Source of the DNA: Triops longicaudatus
Lineage: Eukaryota > Arthropoda > Branchiopoda > Notostraca > Triopsidae
Length of the DNA stretch: 64,000 bases
Direction of reading: 5' to 3'
Assembly (NCBI GenBank): GCA_022885665.1
Contig: JAGQDJ010000077.1
Span: forward strand, 682,001 to 746,000
Shown: positions 47,262 through 57,700 of the stretch, one piece after another
Numbering within the stretch: the stretch's first letter is position 1
Layout: each line of letters begins with the position of its first letter
Notes under the pieces: model-generated
Told to the model about the DNA's origin: nothing
What the model saw: only the letters and a program-made list of their open reading frames with translations
Database searches by the model: none
Translations under genes and position numbers: made by a program

Positions 47262-49229
47262 TTAACTGCACCATGTTGAATCTAGCAAGCATTTCCCACG
47301 GAACCAATCATACATCAAACGATTTTCTTCGGTTAACCCGGTTAAATCTAGACCATGACTCGCTTCATCGGACGTCTGCATATTTCAGGGGAAAAAAGGG
47401 TTAGATACAACAAAAAAGGTGTTGTCGGCAGTATACCATGGGTGGCGGAATGAGTCGTTTGCAAGTGTGGCGACTGACGTGCTCTAAAAAGGCGTCCCGA
47501 AGTACGCTCATGTTCGCCGACGATAAGCATGTTTTGCATAATCGACAAGCCGGTTCAGCAGTGCAGTTGGAGCAAGCAGCACTCCTACACTTTTCGGCAA
47601 AGACGGCCAAATCCTTGTATGCAACTTCGGGCTGGTCATCCCAACTGAAAGAATTTCTAAATATAGAGAATGTTTAGCTTTTCTTTTCAACGTCGCTTAC
47701 GCCTCCGTAAGGTCTTTTCGCCAGGTTCTTCGTATGACGCCAACAAGACTAAACAGACTGTACAAGACTTGCTCATAAATGATGCGATTGGGTGGGAAGT
47801 GATGAGAAGACAGATTGGGTGACATGTTCGCCTACCCACGAAGATCATTAGTACGATTGATTGATTCGGAAGTGAAGTCTACCTCCATTAAGTATACGTT
47901 CAGATCTTCGTCAACGACGAAATCGAAACGCATCATTTCAAAGAAATTACGGAAGGATGGAAATTTAGAAGTAGCTGCGATTAGCGCAGTTTCGCGACTA
48001 AGTAAAACGGCTCGTATACACTCTTGAATCTTGTCCCAGACTAAGCTCGGATTTTTTCCTATAACGAACACATTTTTCCTATTATTTTTCTTAATATTAT
48101 TATTTACTTTTTAGCCTTTTCTCTTTATATTACCTATGGACCGCATGTGAGCATTGAAGGATTCCTTCATCCCATAACCCAATTCGGTATAGTAGCGTTG
48201 TAAGCTGGGGACTTCCCACAGGGGTAAATAATCGTCCCCAACAACATATTTATCTACGTTTGACGCATTGAAAGGATGATACGGCTCCGGGCAAAACCTA
48301 GCACTTCAACTATTATATTTTTTCTAACCTGATTATTCTTATTCATTAAAACCTGAACAATATTTCTCCGGCGTGAAAATAGGCCCTCATTGGATTGATA
48401 GAGGTTATAATTGTATAGACACCAATGTCGAATTTGTGACCATCGATTAGAAGAGGCTTGTGGACGAATTCTTGGATAAAAGTACCCGGGACGTCGAGAT
48501 TTAAGTCGTCTATCTTCTGAACACGAATACCACGATGGTTATTGCTTTTCTGCACAAACATTCTGTTTGGGTTTTGCTTAACCTAAAAGAAAAAATAAGA
48601 TTCCAGTGTTAGTAAATTCTCTCCGATAAGAAGAAATTTCGGCGCAGGCGGACACTTAGGCTTACGTAGTTTAGCAAATCGTTTTTCTGGAAGGGCATTT
48701 TGAATGCTTTTGGCACATGGGGCAAGTCCGAAACTGCTAAGTTGGCTTTGTTGGTAATGTAACCAGAACCCGGAAAATGGTTCACCTATTATAGTCAAAG
48801 CAAAGAGTATAATAATTGATTTATATATGAAAGTTAAATTACCTTTTGATGAGGTTTGAGCTTCAGTAAATCGTCTTTAAGCGCTTTGAATGGATAGTCA
48901 TGGGCCCAAAGCAAATCCCAATCGCTCAAAAAACCGGCTTTGCTGTACCCATTTTCCTCCAACACCTCATAAACGTGGTCCAGGTACCCAGAGTCAAGCT
49001 AGAAAAATAGTAAAAGTTTTTCTTTGCAGCAGGTAGGGGTAAGAAACAAATATACCTTTCTGCCAAATGCAACATATGTCTTTTTATGAGTTTCTATTTC
49101 TTGACATCTTTCTTTGGAATGTCTTTTTAGAATGAAGGTTGCTATCACGAATAAAACGATCATCAGGGGAAGAAGCTTTTTGCGAAGAAACCATCTAACA
49201 ATGTTACTAGCTGATACCTTGAACGTCAT
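47262..49229 (-). CDS. TTLL15-type tubulin tyrosine ligase-like protein, membrane anchored
   Basis: TTL-domain ligase; family members add amino acids to tubulin or other proteins. An N-terminal hydrophobic segment (about residues 20-34, LLPLMIVLFVIATFI) after a basic KK stretch predicts a type II membrane anchor, as in TTLL15 relatives. The TTL fold shows WDLLWAHDYPF, FPGSGYITNK, FVQKSNNHRGI, KPLLIDGHKFDIGVY and MRFDFVVDEDLNVYLMEANMSPNLSS (metal-binding Glu and Asn kept). A Cys-rich segment (CRSAACSNCTAEPACRLCKTC) and ENRLMYDWFRGKC close it. Nine exons join in phase to 494 aa: 49056-49229, 48843-48998, 48666-48785, 48353-48582, 48134-48297, 47883-48058, 47701-47831, 47437-47656, 47262-47375. 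One intron is 51 bp. The substrate is unknown. Confidence 0.88.
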
Positions 49230-49998
49230 GATTCATCGGCAGTTGACTATTGGCAACAAGTTAAGGATAAGATATTTTTTTAAAAAAATTGACAGATATC
49301 GCGGGTAATCCTAAAGCAAACATACGCATGTTTAATTCGATTTAAAACTGATTTCTTTGGAATTGTTTTTCCAAATCTTAAGAATCGAGCAATTCTACCG
49401 TCCATCAGCATCCCACCTTAACTTACTTAAATAAATTCTTTACTATCAATCTGGGTTTTCGAAAGCCTTAAAACTTATAAACGACAAATTTTTCAAAATG
49501 AATTTTCGTAGAACATTTGAAAGGATTTGTCTTGGTTTAAACAGTTGCACATTTGCCTTTCGGTCACCTTGGATTTTTACGACACTTACTATTAACGAAA
49601 ATAACAGAAAAAAATGTGAATTGACTGGGGTCCTTCACTAACATATCACAGAATAACCTGTTATGCGACGTTCATGGTCAACTGCGTGAATAAAATAGCA
49701 GCAAAATATTGCGCATAAAAAAGAAAAGAACAATAACAAGACGTTCAAGAATGCTGCTTTGTTTACTATCGTATGCTGTCACCTGCAGGGAAACTGGCAA
49801 AACGGAACCGCTAAATTCGGTCCTGCACGGAAAATTATAGCTTTTCGGGAGATCCGAGGACCATATTTAGCATCACCAGTAAAAATGGATTGATGTTCGG
49901 TTGCCAGCTAAAAGCGCGCCGAAAGTTAGATCGATAAAAACCTCTATTCTACTGGCTTTTTGCACTAACGTTTCACTTTTGTGACAAAAAGAATAATC
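49230..49998. other. Divergent promoter interval TTLL15-like / WDR92
   Basis: 769 bp between two start codons on opposite strands. AT-rich. No strong core-promoter motif stands out. Confidence 0.5.
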
Positions 49999-51409
49999 AT
50001 GGAGCAACCGCAAATTGTTTCGTATATCGAACGAAGTGAAAACTTTACTATGTTCGATGTTCAGTGGGTCCCATCTTCGGCACGTTTGGTGGTTTTGGGA
50101 ACTTTACCCAGAGGAACTGGAATCCTTAAAGTGTACGAACTTTCCAAGGGGTCTCTTAATGCTCTACTTGAAGTAAGGCTTATTTAATTATGTTATTTAA
50201 TGGTTTTTAAAAGATAAAAGAGCAGTTGTCATTTTTATATCGTAGGTTGAAAGACCGTCAGCTTTTAAATGCGGAACGTTTGCTGCGTCTTCTCTTGAAG
50301 ACCGTTATTTAGCTACGGGGGATTTTCAAGGAAAATTGGAGCTCTGGTAGCGATCCGCGTTTTATGTAATTGTATAATCTCCTGCTCACGCAAGTTTTAT
50401 TAGGGACTTGGAGAACACGTCTAGTCCGGTATATTCTACTAAAGCGTACCATGAAATTGTCAACGCCGTTGACGGGATTGGTGGGACCTCGGGCAAAACT
50501 AGTTCGCAGCTTGTAACGGGGGGAAGGGATGGTAAAGCGTAAATTAGTTAAAGCGGACATTGTACCAATTCTAGTTTGTCAAAAGGATCTGTGAAAGTAT
50601 GGGACACCCGCGTGAATGAAAAACCAGTAGCTGTAATGGAACCGTCGCCTGGCGAGCAACGACACGACTGTTGGAGTGTAGCATTCGGTATCGCATAATG
50701 AAAAGAATGTGTAGTTTCTAACGTATTATGACTGAAGGTAATTCACACGATGATGCCTCACGAATGGTTTGTGCGGGATACGACAACGGCGACATCAAGA
50801 TGTTTAATTTAGCTCAGATGAAAGTAGAATGGGAAACAAATGTTGGTCAAGGTGTCTGCAGCTTGGAGTTCGACCGTAAGGACATTCAAATGAATAAGCT
50901 GTTAGCGTGCACCCTCCACTCTGGTTGCCATATATTTGATATGCGAACACGGAATCCAAAGTCTGGTTTTGAATCTCTAAAACAAAAAGTTAGTTATAAT
51001 GGTTCAAGATTTGCGAAAACTGCACTAATTAAAATTTTTTAGGCGCACAATTCAACTGTATGGAGTGGAAGACATCTGCCTCAAAATCGTGATATTTTTG
51101 CGACGTGCGGGGGCAACGGATCTATTAGCTTGTGGCAGTAGTAAGACTTCTTCTAATGGTTTAACTTCAGCAAAAATTAATTTGTGCTTTTTGTCGAATA
51201 GCAAATATCCCGAAAAGCGTTACATTGATCACAAAGATGGAACTAAATCTGGTGTGGTGGGCACTTTAAATCTACTACAGGAAGTTGGCATCGCTCCACA
51301 GCCTATTACTTCGTTCACTTGGAACAATAACAAATTAGGTCTAGCCGCATGCACCAGCTTTGATCAGATGCTTAGAATATTAATCGTGACACGCTTGAAT
51401 ACTATGTAA
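49999..51409 (+). CDS. WDR92: WDR92 / DNAAF10 (monad), WD-repeat assembly factor
   Basis: WD40 propeller protein of the R2TP/prefoldin-like co-chaperone system, needed for axonemal dynein assembly. Recognised from the start MEQPQIVSYIERSENFT through FDVQWVPSSARLVVLGTLPR, TGDFQGKLELWDLEN, YHEIVNAVDGIGG, LVTGGRDGSVKVWDTR and the end SFDQMLRILIVTRLN. Seven exons join in phase to 352 aa (human 357): 49999-50172, 50246-50346, 50404-50531, 50586-50687, 50738-50988, 51043-51137, 51202-51409. The exon 4 acceptor (CAAAAG|GA) is weak but required by homology. Confidence 0.95.
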
Positions 51410-52052
51410 ATAAATTTCCCATTCCAAAAGTTATAATACGTATATGTGACCTTATGAAAGAATTTTTTCCTTCGGTGGCCTCACATTTTTCTAATAAAAA
51501 CTATACGTAACTACCGCTTAAAATTTAATTTGCCAACGGTCACATAGCCCTTTCAAATCGATTTCTTTTTTTATTGTATACCAGTGTAGTTCGAATCAAT
51601 CTAAGTCAATCTCTGTCGAATAATAGTACAGCACTGTATTTTTTAATTTAAAATTAATCTCTTTCGTATCCGAGTTCGACTTAAGTGGAAGACACTTGTA
51701 CTTGTTTTAATGCACGTGTTGCAATTGACCTCACTTTTCTCTGTACATTTTACTTTCTTATGTTTTATCATTTCATGAACGGGCGACAATTTATACTGAA
51801 GAGCCAAGGTTCTTGAAAGCTTACGAATATTTTCTACGTTTTCGTTTCATTATGCTTAAAATTTATCTTGCTCTTTGCTAACTTCGAGGGGGAAGGGGGA
51901 GAGCATTATGCAGCCAAGCTGTCAGTATGGCAAATTTCCCGATCCTTATCGAGACATAATAATTCAGCAAATAAATAATCTTCGTCTGAGGCTAGTTCGC
52001 ATTATTGTGTGGTTTTGCATTAAACTTGAACTTGACCATTGTTTCATGCGAA

Positions 52053-52065
52053 GGGAATTTTCCCC
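52053..52065. promoter_or_regulatory. kB-type site GGGAATTTTCCCC
   Basis: A near-palindromic match to the Dorsal/Rel consensus (GGG, A/T core, CCC) about 1.05 kb upstream of the IL-17-like start codon. A weaker relative, GGGTTTCCCC, lies about 240 bp further downstream. Binding is inferred from sequence only. Confidence 0.5.
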
Positions 52066-52982
52066 GTAAAAATGAAAACAGTGGTGACATGAAAGTCAAA
52101 CTTTGGCTGACAACCACTCTCGAAAGGGTTTTCGGTATTTTATCCAGAGCTTCCTCTATCTGAGATAGCGTCAGGATAATTCAGTTCTCAAATGCAGACT
52201 TCTGTTACAAGATAACAACTTCTGGATTAAGGAAAGGAAAAAAAGACACGAATCTGACACGCAAGCTGCTGGTGGTGAAAATCGTTTGACATTCGAGGGT
52301 AAAATGGGTTTCCCCTTATTAAACCAAGCTTAGGTAGGCCTAATTGTCACAACTCTCTTTGCTCGAATAATTCCCCCATCTGGAACGTAATATCCCCAAA
52401 AGCCTTACTCCTATTGTTCTTACCTTCCCCCAAGCTAATCTCTCTTCACGCTCCCAATTTCTGCTGGGCTCTATAATTAAACTAAAATCCGACTACAGAA
52501 ATTTTCTTAGCTTAAAATAGTAACAGGAAAAGCAAGAAAAAGAGAAGAAAGTGTAAGCGTTGACTTAAGATGTCAGAAAAATATGTGTCCGTATCGGAAA
52601 TGCGTCCAAGCATCGAAAGGTCACTGCTTCCTATATGGAACCTCTTTCGCATCCAGATACTGCGTTTTATATACTCTTAGATTGAAATAGCATCGGGTAA
52701 CGTAATGACTATCTGGTCTACAGACTTAATTGTTACACGCCACTGTACAGGAAACGAGTTCATAATACCAGCTTGTGATAAATCGTCTGTTCATTCTACG
52801 GAAACTTGAACCTATAGGCTACACAAACCTTCTAGCGTACTTCGTTTACCGAATTAAACGGTGGAGCTAAATCTGACGTCGGATACCGCGCTCTCCCCAA
52901 AAAATGTCCCGAACTTGTCCTGCAGCTCGAAAACGGGGGAAATAAAATTTCTGGGCCTTTTACACTTGCTATGCGGATTTCA

Positions 52983-52990
52983 TATAAATA
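52983..52990 (+). promoter_or_regulatory. TATA box of the IL-17-like gene
   Basis: TATAAATA lies 112 bp upstream of the start codon of the IL-17-like gene. A start site about 30 bp downstream would give an 80-90 nt leader. Confidence 0.5.
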
Positions 52991-53101
52991 GTGTTCCTCA
53001 TCTCGAAAGATTGTCAGTGTTCGAGTAACAACAATTGGAACAATAATCTGAAGCTGAAGTCAGCTCTTACTTATATTTTCCGAAATCCATTCACATCTAA
53101 A

Positions 53102-53653
53102 ATGTTTCGCAAATTCGCAGTGCAAATTATTATTCTGCTAATTGTATTGTGCCTAAGCCAAGTATCTATGTTACCCTCTATTACGCAAACCATTTCCAAT
53201 ACTGAAGCTACACCGGAGAGCTACGATTATGAAGAATCGCAAACTACCGACGTAATTTCCGTAACCGAGGTTCCAGTAACTCCTTATACCGAAGCAACCA
53301 ATAAAACAGCAAATACGAAAAAACACCGTGAAGAGCGAGACATTTCTAACTGCAGTCGTGCTATTCTAGCGATGGAAATTCATTTCGATAGTCAACTCGG
53401 ATTGAAGGCAAGTTGCCCTTTTGTCGAGAAGTTGAACAGGAATCATGACCGATTCCCTGAGAGTATTCTGGAGCTCGTCTGTATCGGCTGTGGAAACTGC
53501 AAAGGACCTCATCGTTCCTGCAAGCAACTCTACACTCGTATGTCAGTATATGACAAAATCGAACGCAAAAAAACTACGGAACACTTCCGCTATGGCTGCG
53601 TCTGCATGACAAGTGGCAGTACTCCAGTCGCTAGCAACGATTTTCGACTCTAA
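53102..53653 (+). CDS. Secreted IL-17-like cytokine
   Basis: Intronless frame of 183 aa. A signal peptide is clear (MFRKF then a hydrophobic run to about residue 20), followed by a Thr/Glu-rich, N-glycosylatable pro-segment and a basic KKHREERD stretch that could be a convertase-type cleavage region. The mature part has the IL-17 cystine-knot layout: a Cys near the start, CPF, RFPESILELVCIGCGNC (compare the RxPxxIxEAxCxCxxC signature), CKQLY, and a C-terminal YGCVCM. Secreted IL-17 family proteins signal through IL-17 receptors and Act1-type adaptors to NF-kB. A poly(A) signal is at 53917-53922. The family call rests on the Cys pattern and the R-x-P-x-x-I signature, not on overall identity. 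Confidence 0.82.
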   Translation: MFRKFAVQIIILLIVLCLSQVSMLPSITQTISNTEATPESYDYEESQTTDVISVTEVPVTPYTEATNKTANTKKHREERDISNCSRAILAMEIHFDSQLGLKASCPFVEKLNRNHDRFPESILELVCIGCGNCKGPHRSCKQLYTRMSVYDKIERKKTTEHFRYGCVCMTSGSTPVASNDFRL

Positions 53654-54161
53654 GACAGAAACTTGGGTAAAACGGACTACGAAAATTGTAACGCAGACGA
53701 CTTTGATATTGACATGACTACCCTATATTATTATAACCTATGTGTACTCATAGGTGGGGATGCCAGAAACTTGCATTTAACCACAGAAGTGTTCTAGGGT
53801 AAACAAGCCCGCTTTGAATCTCAAATATACTGTAATATTTTTCTCAAATGCTCCAACTGTACATACTATGTTCTCTCCCCCTTGTTGAGAAAGACACCTG
53901 TAATATGTAATTAGCAAATAAACTTACTTTACGCCGATTCTTTCATTTTTTTTCTTATTACACAAACCAAAACTTACACTATATTCATCTTTACCCTTTG
54001 TTAATAATCTTTAATAAAAATACGTCGTTTGCCAAAGACAAAATCTGCACTGCACTCAAAAAATGCACTACGTAAGATTGAGAGGCAAACTTTATGCAAT
54101 ATACGTTAAAGCTTTTCGAAAACGTAGCCTGTTATCAAATACAATGTTTCATCGCTGAGTG

Positions 54162-54610
54162 TAGGGCTGTTAACCGGCTCGGCTTGACGCGGCTTCGGCT
54201 CAACTTGACGCGGACCGGCTTTGGCTTGGCTTGAAGGCCAACTTTCACCTTATTCGACCTCCTTAAAATTACACGATTTCTTGTATAAACAATACTTTCT
54301 TGTTCTTTGCTAATACTGTCAATTTGTAAGCTTTGCCCAGTTGACACTTGCTTATTAGCATAAATATAACCTTACTTAATTCTCGTTAACGATCCAAATA
54401 GCGTTCTTCGTTTTGATGTTTAAATTTAACATTTTGCCCTATATTTTTACTATTTATTTATTTATGCATTATTTATATTTTATTTAATTCCGATTTATAT
54501 ATAATTTAATTTTAACTTATATTATATTTATTTTATATATTTTAATTTTAGTATCTGCTTCAGCTCGGCTCGGCTTGCCAACCTTTCAAGCCGAGTCGTT
54601 ATCATCCCTA
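54162..54610. mobile_element. hAT-like MITE, 449 bp
   Basis: The left end TAGGGCTGTTAACCGGCTCG and the inverted right end (TAGGGATGATAACGACTCGG read on the minus strand) match at 16 of 20 positions, and both go on into CTTG. GC-rich inner copies of CGGCTTG-type words sit next to each end and the interior is strongly AT-rich with no ORF. Flanking 8-mers GCTGAGTG and ACTGAGAA agree at 5 of 8 positions in register, as an aged 8-bp target duplication of the hAT class would. Non-autonomous. Confidence 0.75.
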
Positions 54611-54741
54611 ACTGAGAATCCTAGGTGAATTACCCGACACCAAAGCAAGTTAGTTTTATAGAAAGCTTCGACGCTATAGAAAAAAGTTTGATTTATGATT
54701 TCTGTACTGTATCGGATATGCTTCTATATTTTGCACACAAA

Positions 54742-57700
54742 TTAGTTCCAAACTGGGCACAGATAACGAATCACGGCCAATATTTGTCTGCAGCAATAGG
54801 CTTCCACGCTTAGTGTTTTTTCAGAGTCAATTTGACTAATCGCACTATTCAGTTCTTCTAAACGAATTCGTATGCAACGATCAACATCGCATATATGTAT
54901 AATCGAGTTGGTTTGCACTAAATCTTTCAAGGTTTGGATGCTGCAATAATGAAACAAAATCTGACAGAACTGAGCGCTTATCCCAGAAGAACAGAACAAG
55001 CTTCCTTCTTTTGCTACATTTTCGATGGTATCCTGGGACTCAGACGACCCAATATTTACCGACAGCTGTGTTGCCAAAACTTGCTGTAAAACGACATCGG
55101 CAACCAGGCGAGGCTCACGATAGCTATTACCCTCCCCTTTGCTGAACACAAGACTGAGTTCCTACGGGACAAAAAAAAAAAAAAAAAATAAATAAATAAA
55201 TAAATAAAGAATTAGGCTTTTCTACGTTAGAATTAGCTCTTTGTCACTTACTTCACCGTCATCATCCCTGTTCGCGGACAATACTATACTTATTATACTA
55301 AGCCAATAAATTCCACTTTTTTCTTTCGACTCCACCGCTAAGCCCACAAATAGTCGCAAAGCAACTCGAAAAGCCATTACATGATTCATGTTTGCGTGGC
55401 CAACTAAGCCAGCCACGATTTCTAAAGCTGCTTCGCGGGTAGTAAATTCCGGGTCTAGAAGTAAGTTGAATAAAGCCAACCAGAGTAGACACGTAGCATT
55501 ATGTCCACAAACTGCAAAGAAGCAAAACTGTTAATGACTTCTACTAAAAGAATGTATACCCAGCCTTACCTGAAGCATTCCTTAATCCCGGAGAGTTTCC
55601 AAGCACACGGGCTACGGCCAAACGAACTTCCACCGGTTCAGAATCTCCAGAACTGAGCAAAAACATTTCTTTCGCCCACGGAAAAGCAAGTTCGGCTATT
55701 TGACATGCTGGGTGCAACACAACACAACTAGTCATTTCCACCACAGCACAACGAAGGTTTGTGTTTGAATTGCATCTCAACACAGCTAACAAAGTCAGCA
55801 CGTATTCACGATTTTCCTCAAGGTTCCGCGGATTTTCCAAGAGTTTTGCGTGAATCCTTAACAACAGTGCAAGAACTTCGGGATGACTTTCTTCGCATAC
55901 CATATCACGTACTGCTTGCGCGATTACTTCAGATTGTGCGCTACTTATGTGTTTTAACAAAAGTTCCAATAAAACTATGCGCACTTCATAAACAGGGTGT
56001 TGCAGAAGTTTAAATGATGACTCGTCGATAACGACATCACACTTTTGCCCCCTCGTGTACCACGCTTCTATCGCTTTCGAGGAATACACTGGAATGCCGG
56101 GAAGACTACTCTCCTTCGTGACGCTATCTAGTATAACGTTTCTATTATACTCAATGTCGTCGACGAAGGTAGACAGTGCAACCAATATTTCCATAACAAC
56201 AGCTCTAACCGCAGGGCACGCGAATTTAAGCTCAGCTCCCCAGAACACCGAACCGGACTTTCTCAAAACTTCTCGTATGCTTTGCTGTATCCGCTCGTGG
56301 AAGTTTCCAAATTCTTGCAGCAAGTCTTTAATCTAAAAAAAAAAAAGAAAGCAATAAATAAATACAAACTTCTAACTGAACTTATAGCATTTGTAAATAC
56401 TATTGGCCCTATAATGCTCCATTGTTCAGTAAAGATATATTATAACGAAATACGGATTTTGTTCTTCCAGAAAGCTAGAATGAGTAGAGTTACCTGCAGC
56501 AATGTTCCATGGAGAGCATTTTGTTGATTGCCGAATGCCACTAAACGCTTTAATAAGCATTCCAGGGTTTCTACAACCTTTTCAGGTAGTAAAATGGAAG
56601 TCAAGGCTGTCGCAGCACCGGCTCTAATTTTCCACACTCGACTATGGCAGCAATCCATTATCAACGCAGCGAAACTGTCGCTCTAGGATTAAAACCCTCC
56701 GTCAATCCATAATTCATAAGCGATTAAGGCCTCATTACCTGTTGTATCCACTGAACATCACCAACTGATGGAGTAAGTCTTCCTAATATAAGCAAGACAG
56801 GATACAAGGCAGGTTGGAGTGACTCCTCTAAGCTATCCCCTTTCAAATGTGTAACGCTGTCATTCAACTGCTCTAACAAAAATGGCAGCAATTCAGGGTA
56901 TCGTAAGAAAAAGAGGCGTAAGCATAAATGATTCTTTTTCGAGCTTTCGGCCTTGTCTCTTTTCACTCCGAAAATCCGCGTCATCAAGGCTGCGAATAGT
57001 AGGGTCGACGAGTTACGCACCGCCCACTGTGAATCAGCAAAACCCTTTATAGCCAATTGGACGCCTTGGGCTACAAAGGGCATAACGGCTTCAGCGAATC
57101 GAGAATCGCGATAGAGAGCTCGTAAAATGTTTAAGCTGTGAACCGTGACAATCGGGTTTTCCTGGGATTGAGCCAGAGCTAATAACCTTTTCATGGTCTG
57201 GTTAAAGGCGATAACATCTTTATTATCCACTACGGAGGGAGCTAATAACGCCTACAAAATCCGACGAAACTGTTAATAAGCCTATTTCGTGACTATCGTG
57301 AAATTCGTATCGAGCATGCATATACCTGAAGCATGAAAGGCAGTCCGGCGCTTCTGCGCGTAGCGGTAACGCTAATTGCGGATTTCCCGCTGGCCGTTAA
57401 CAATAGCTCATCGATCCAGTCGCGTGTGAGTTCAATAAGCTGACTATTTTTCGACCTGAAATTAAGCCGTCACGACGTTAAGTGATAAAAACTTGGAAAG
57501 TATGACTATAACCAATAATATACCTGTACAGCGCGAAGCAATACTTGCAAAAACCGGCATAAGCTTGTTCGAACGCTCCCCGGTGGACTATCTCGGACAA
57601 CATGGATATAAAAAGCTTGCCAATATTCGTAATAAGGTTTGCGGACAGCTCTAGTGCTTTCTGGTCTCCGGGACGTTCGTTTTCTTCGCCACTAATGAAG

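Larger units (their letters stand above)
51410..53101. other. Intergenic, 5' region of the IL-17-like gene
   Basis: 1.7 kb without a gene that I can support. It contains a kB-type site and a TATA box listed separately, plus a G-rich patch near 51888. A 64-codon plus-strand frame at 51875 has no recognisable features. Confidence 0.5.
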
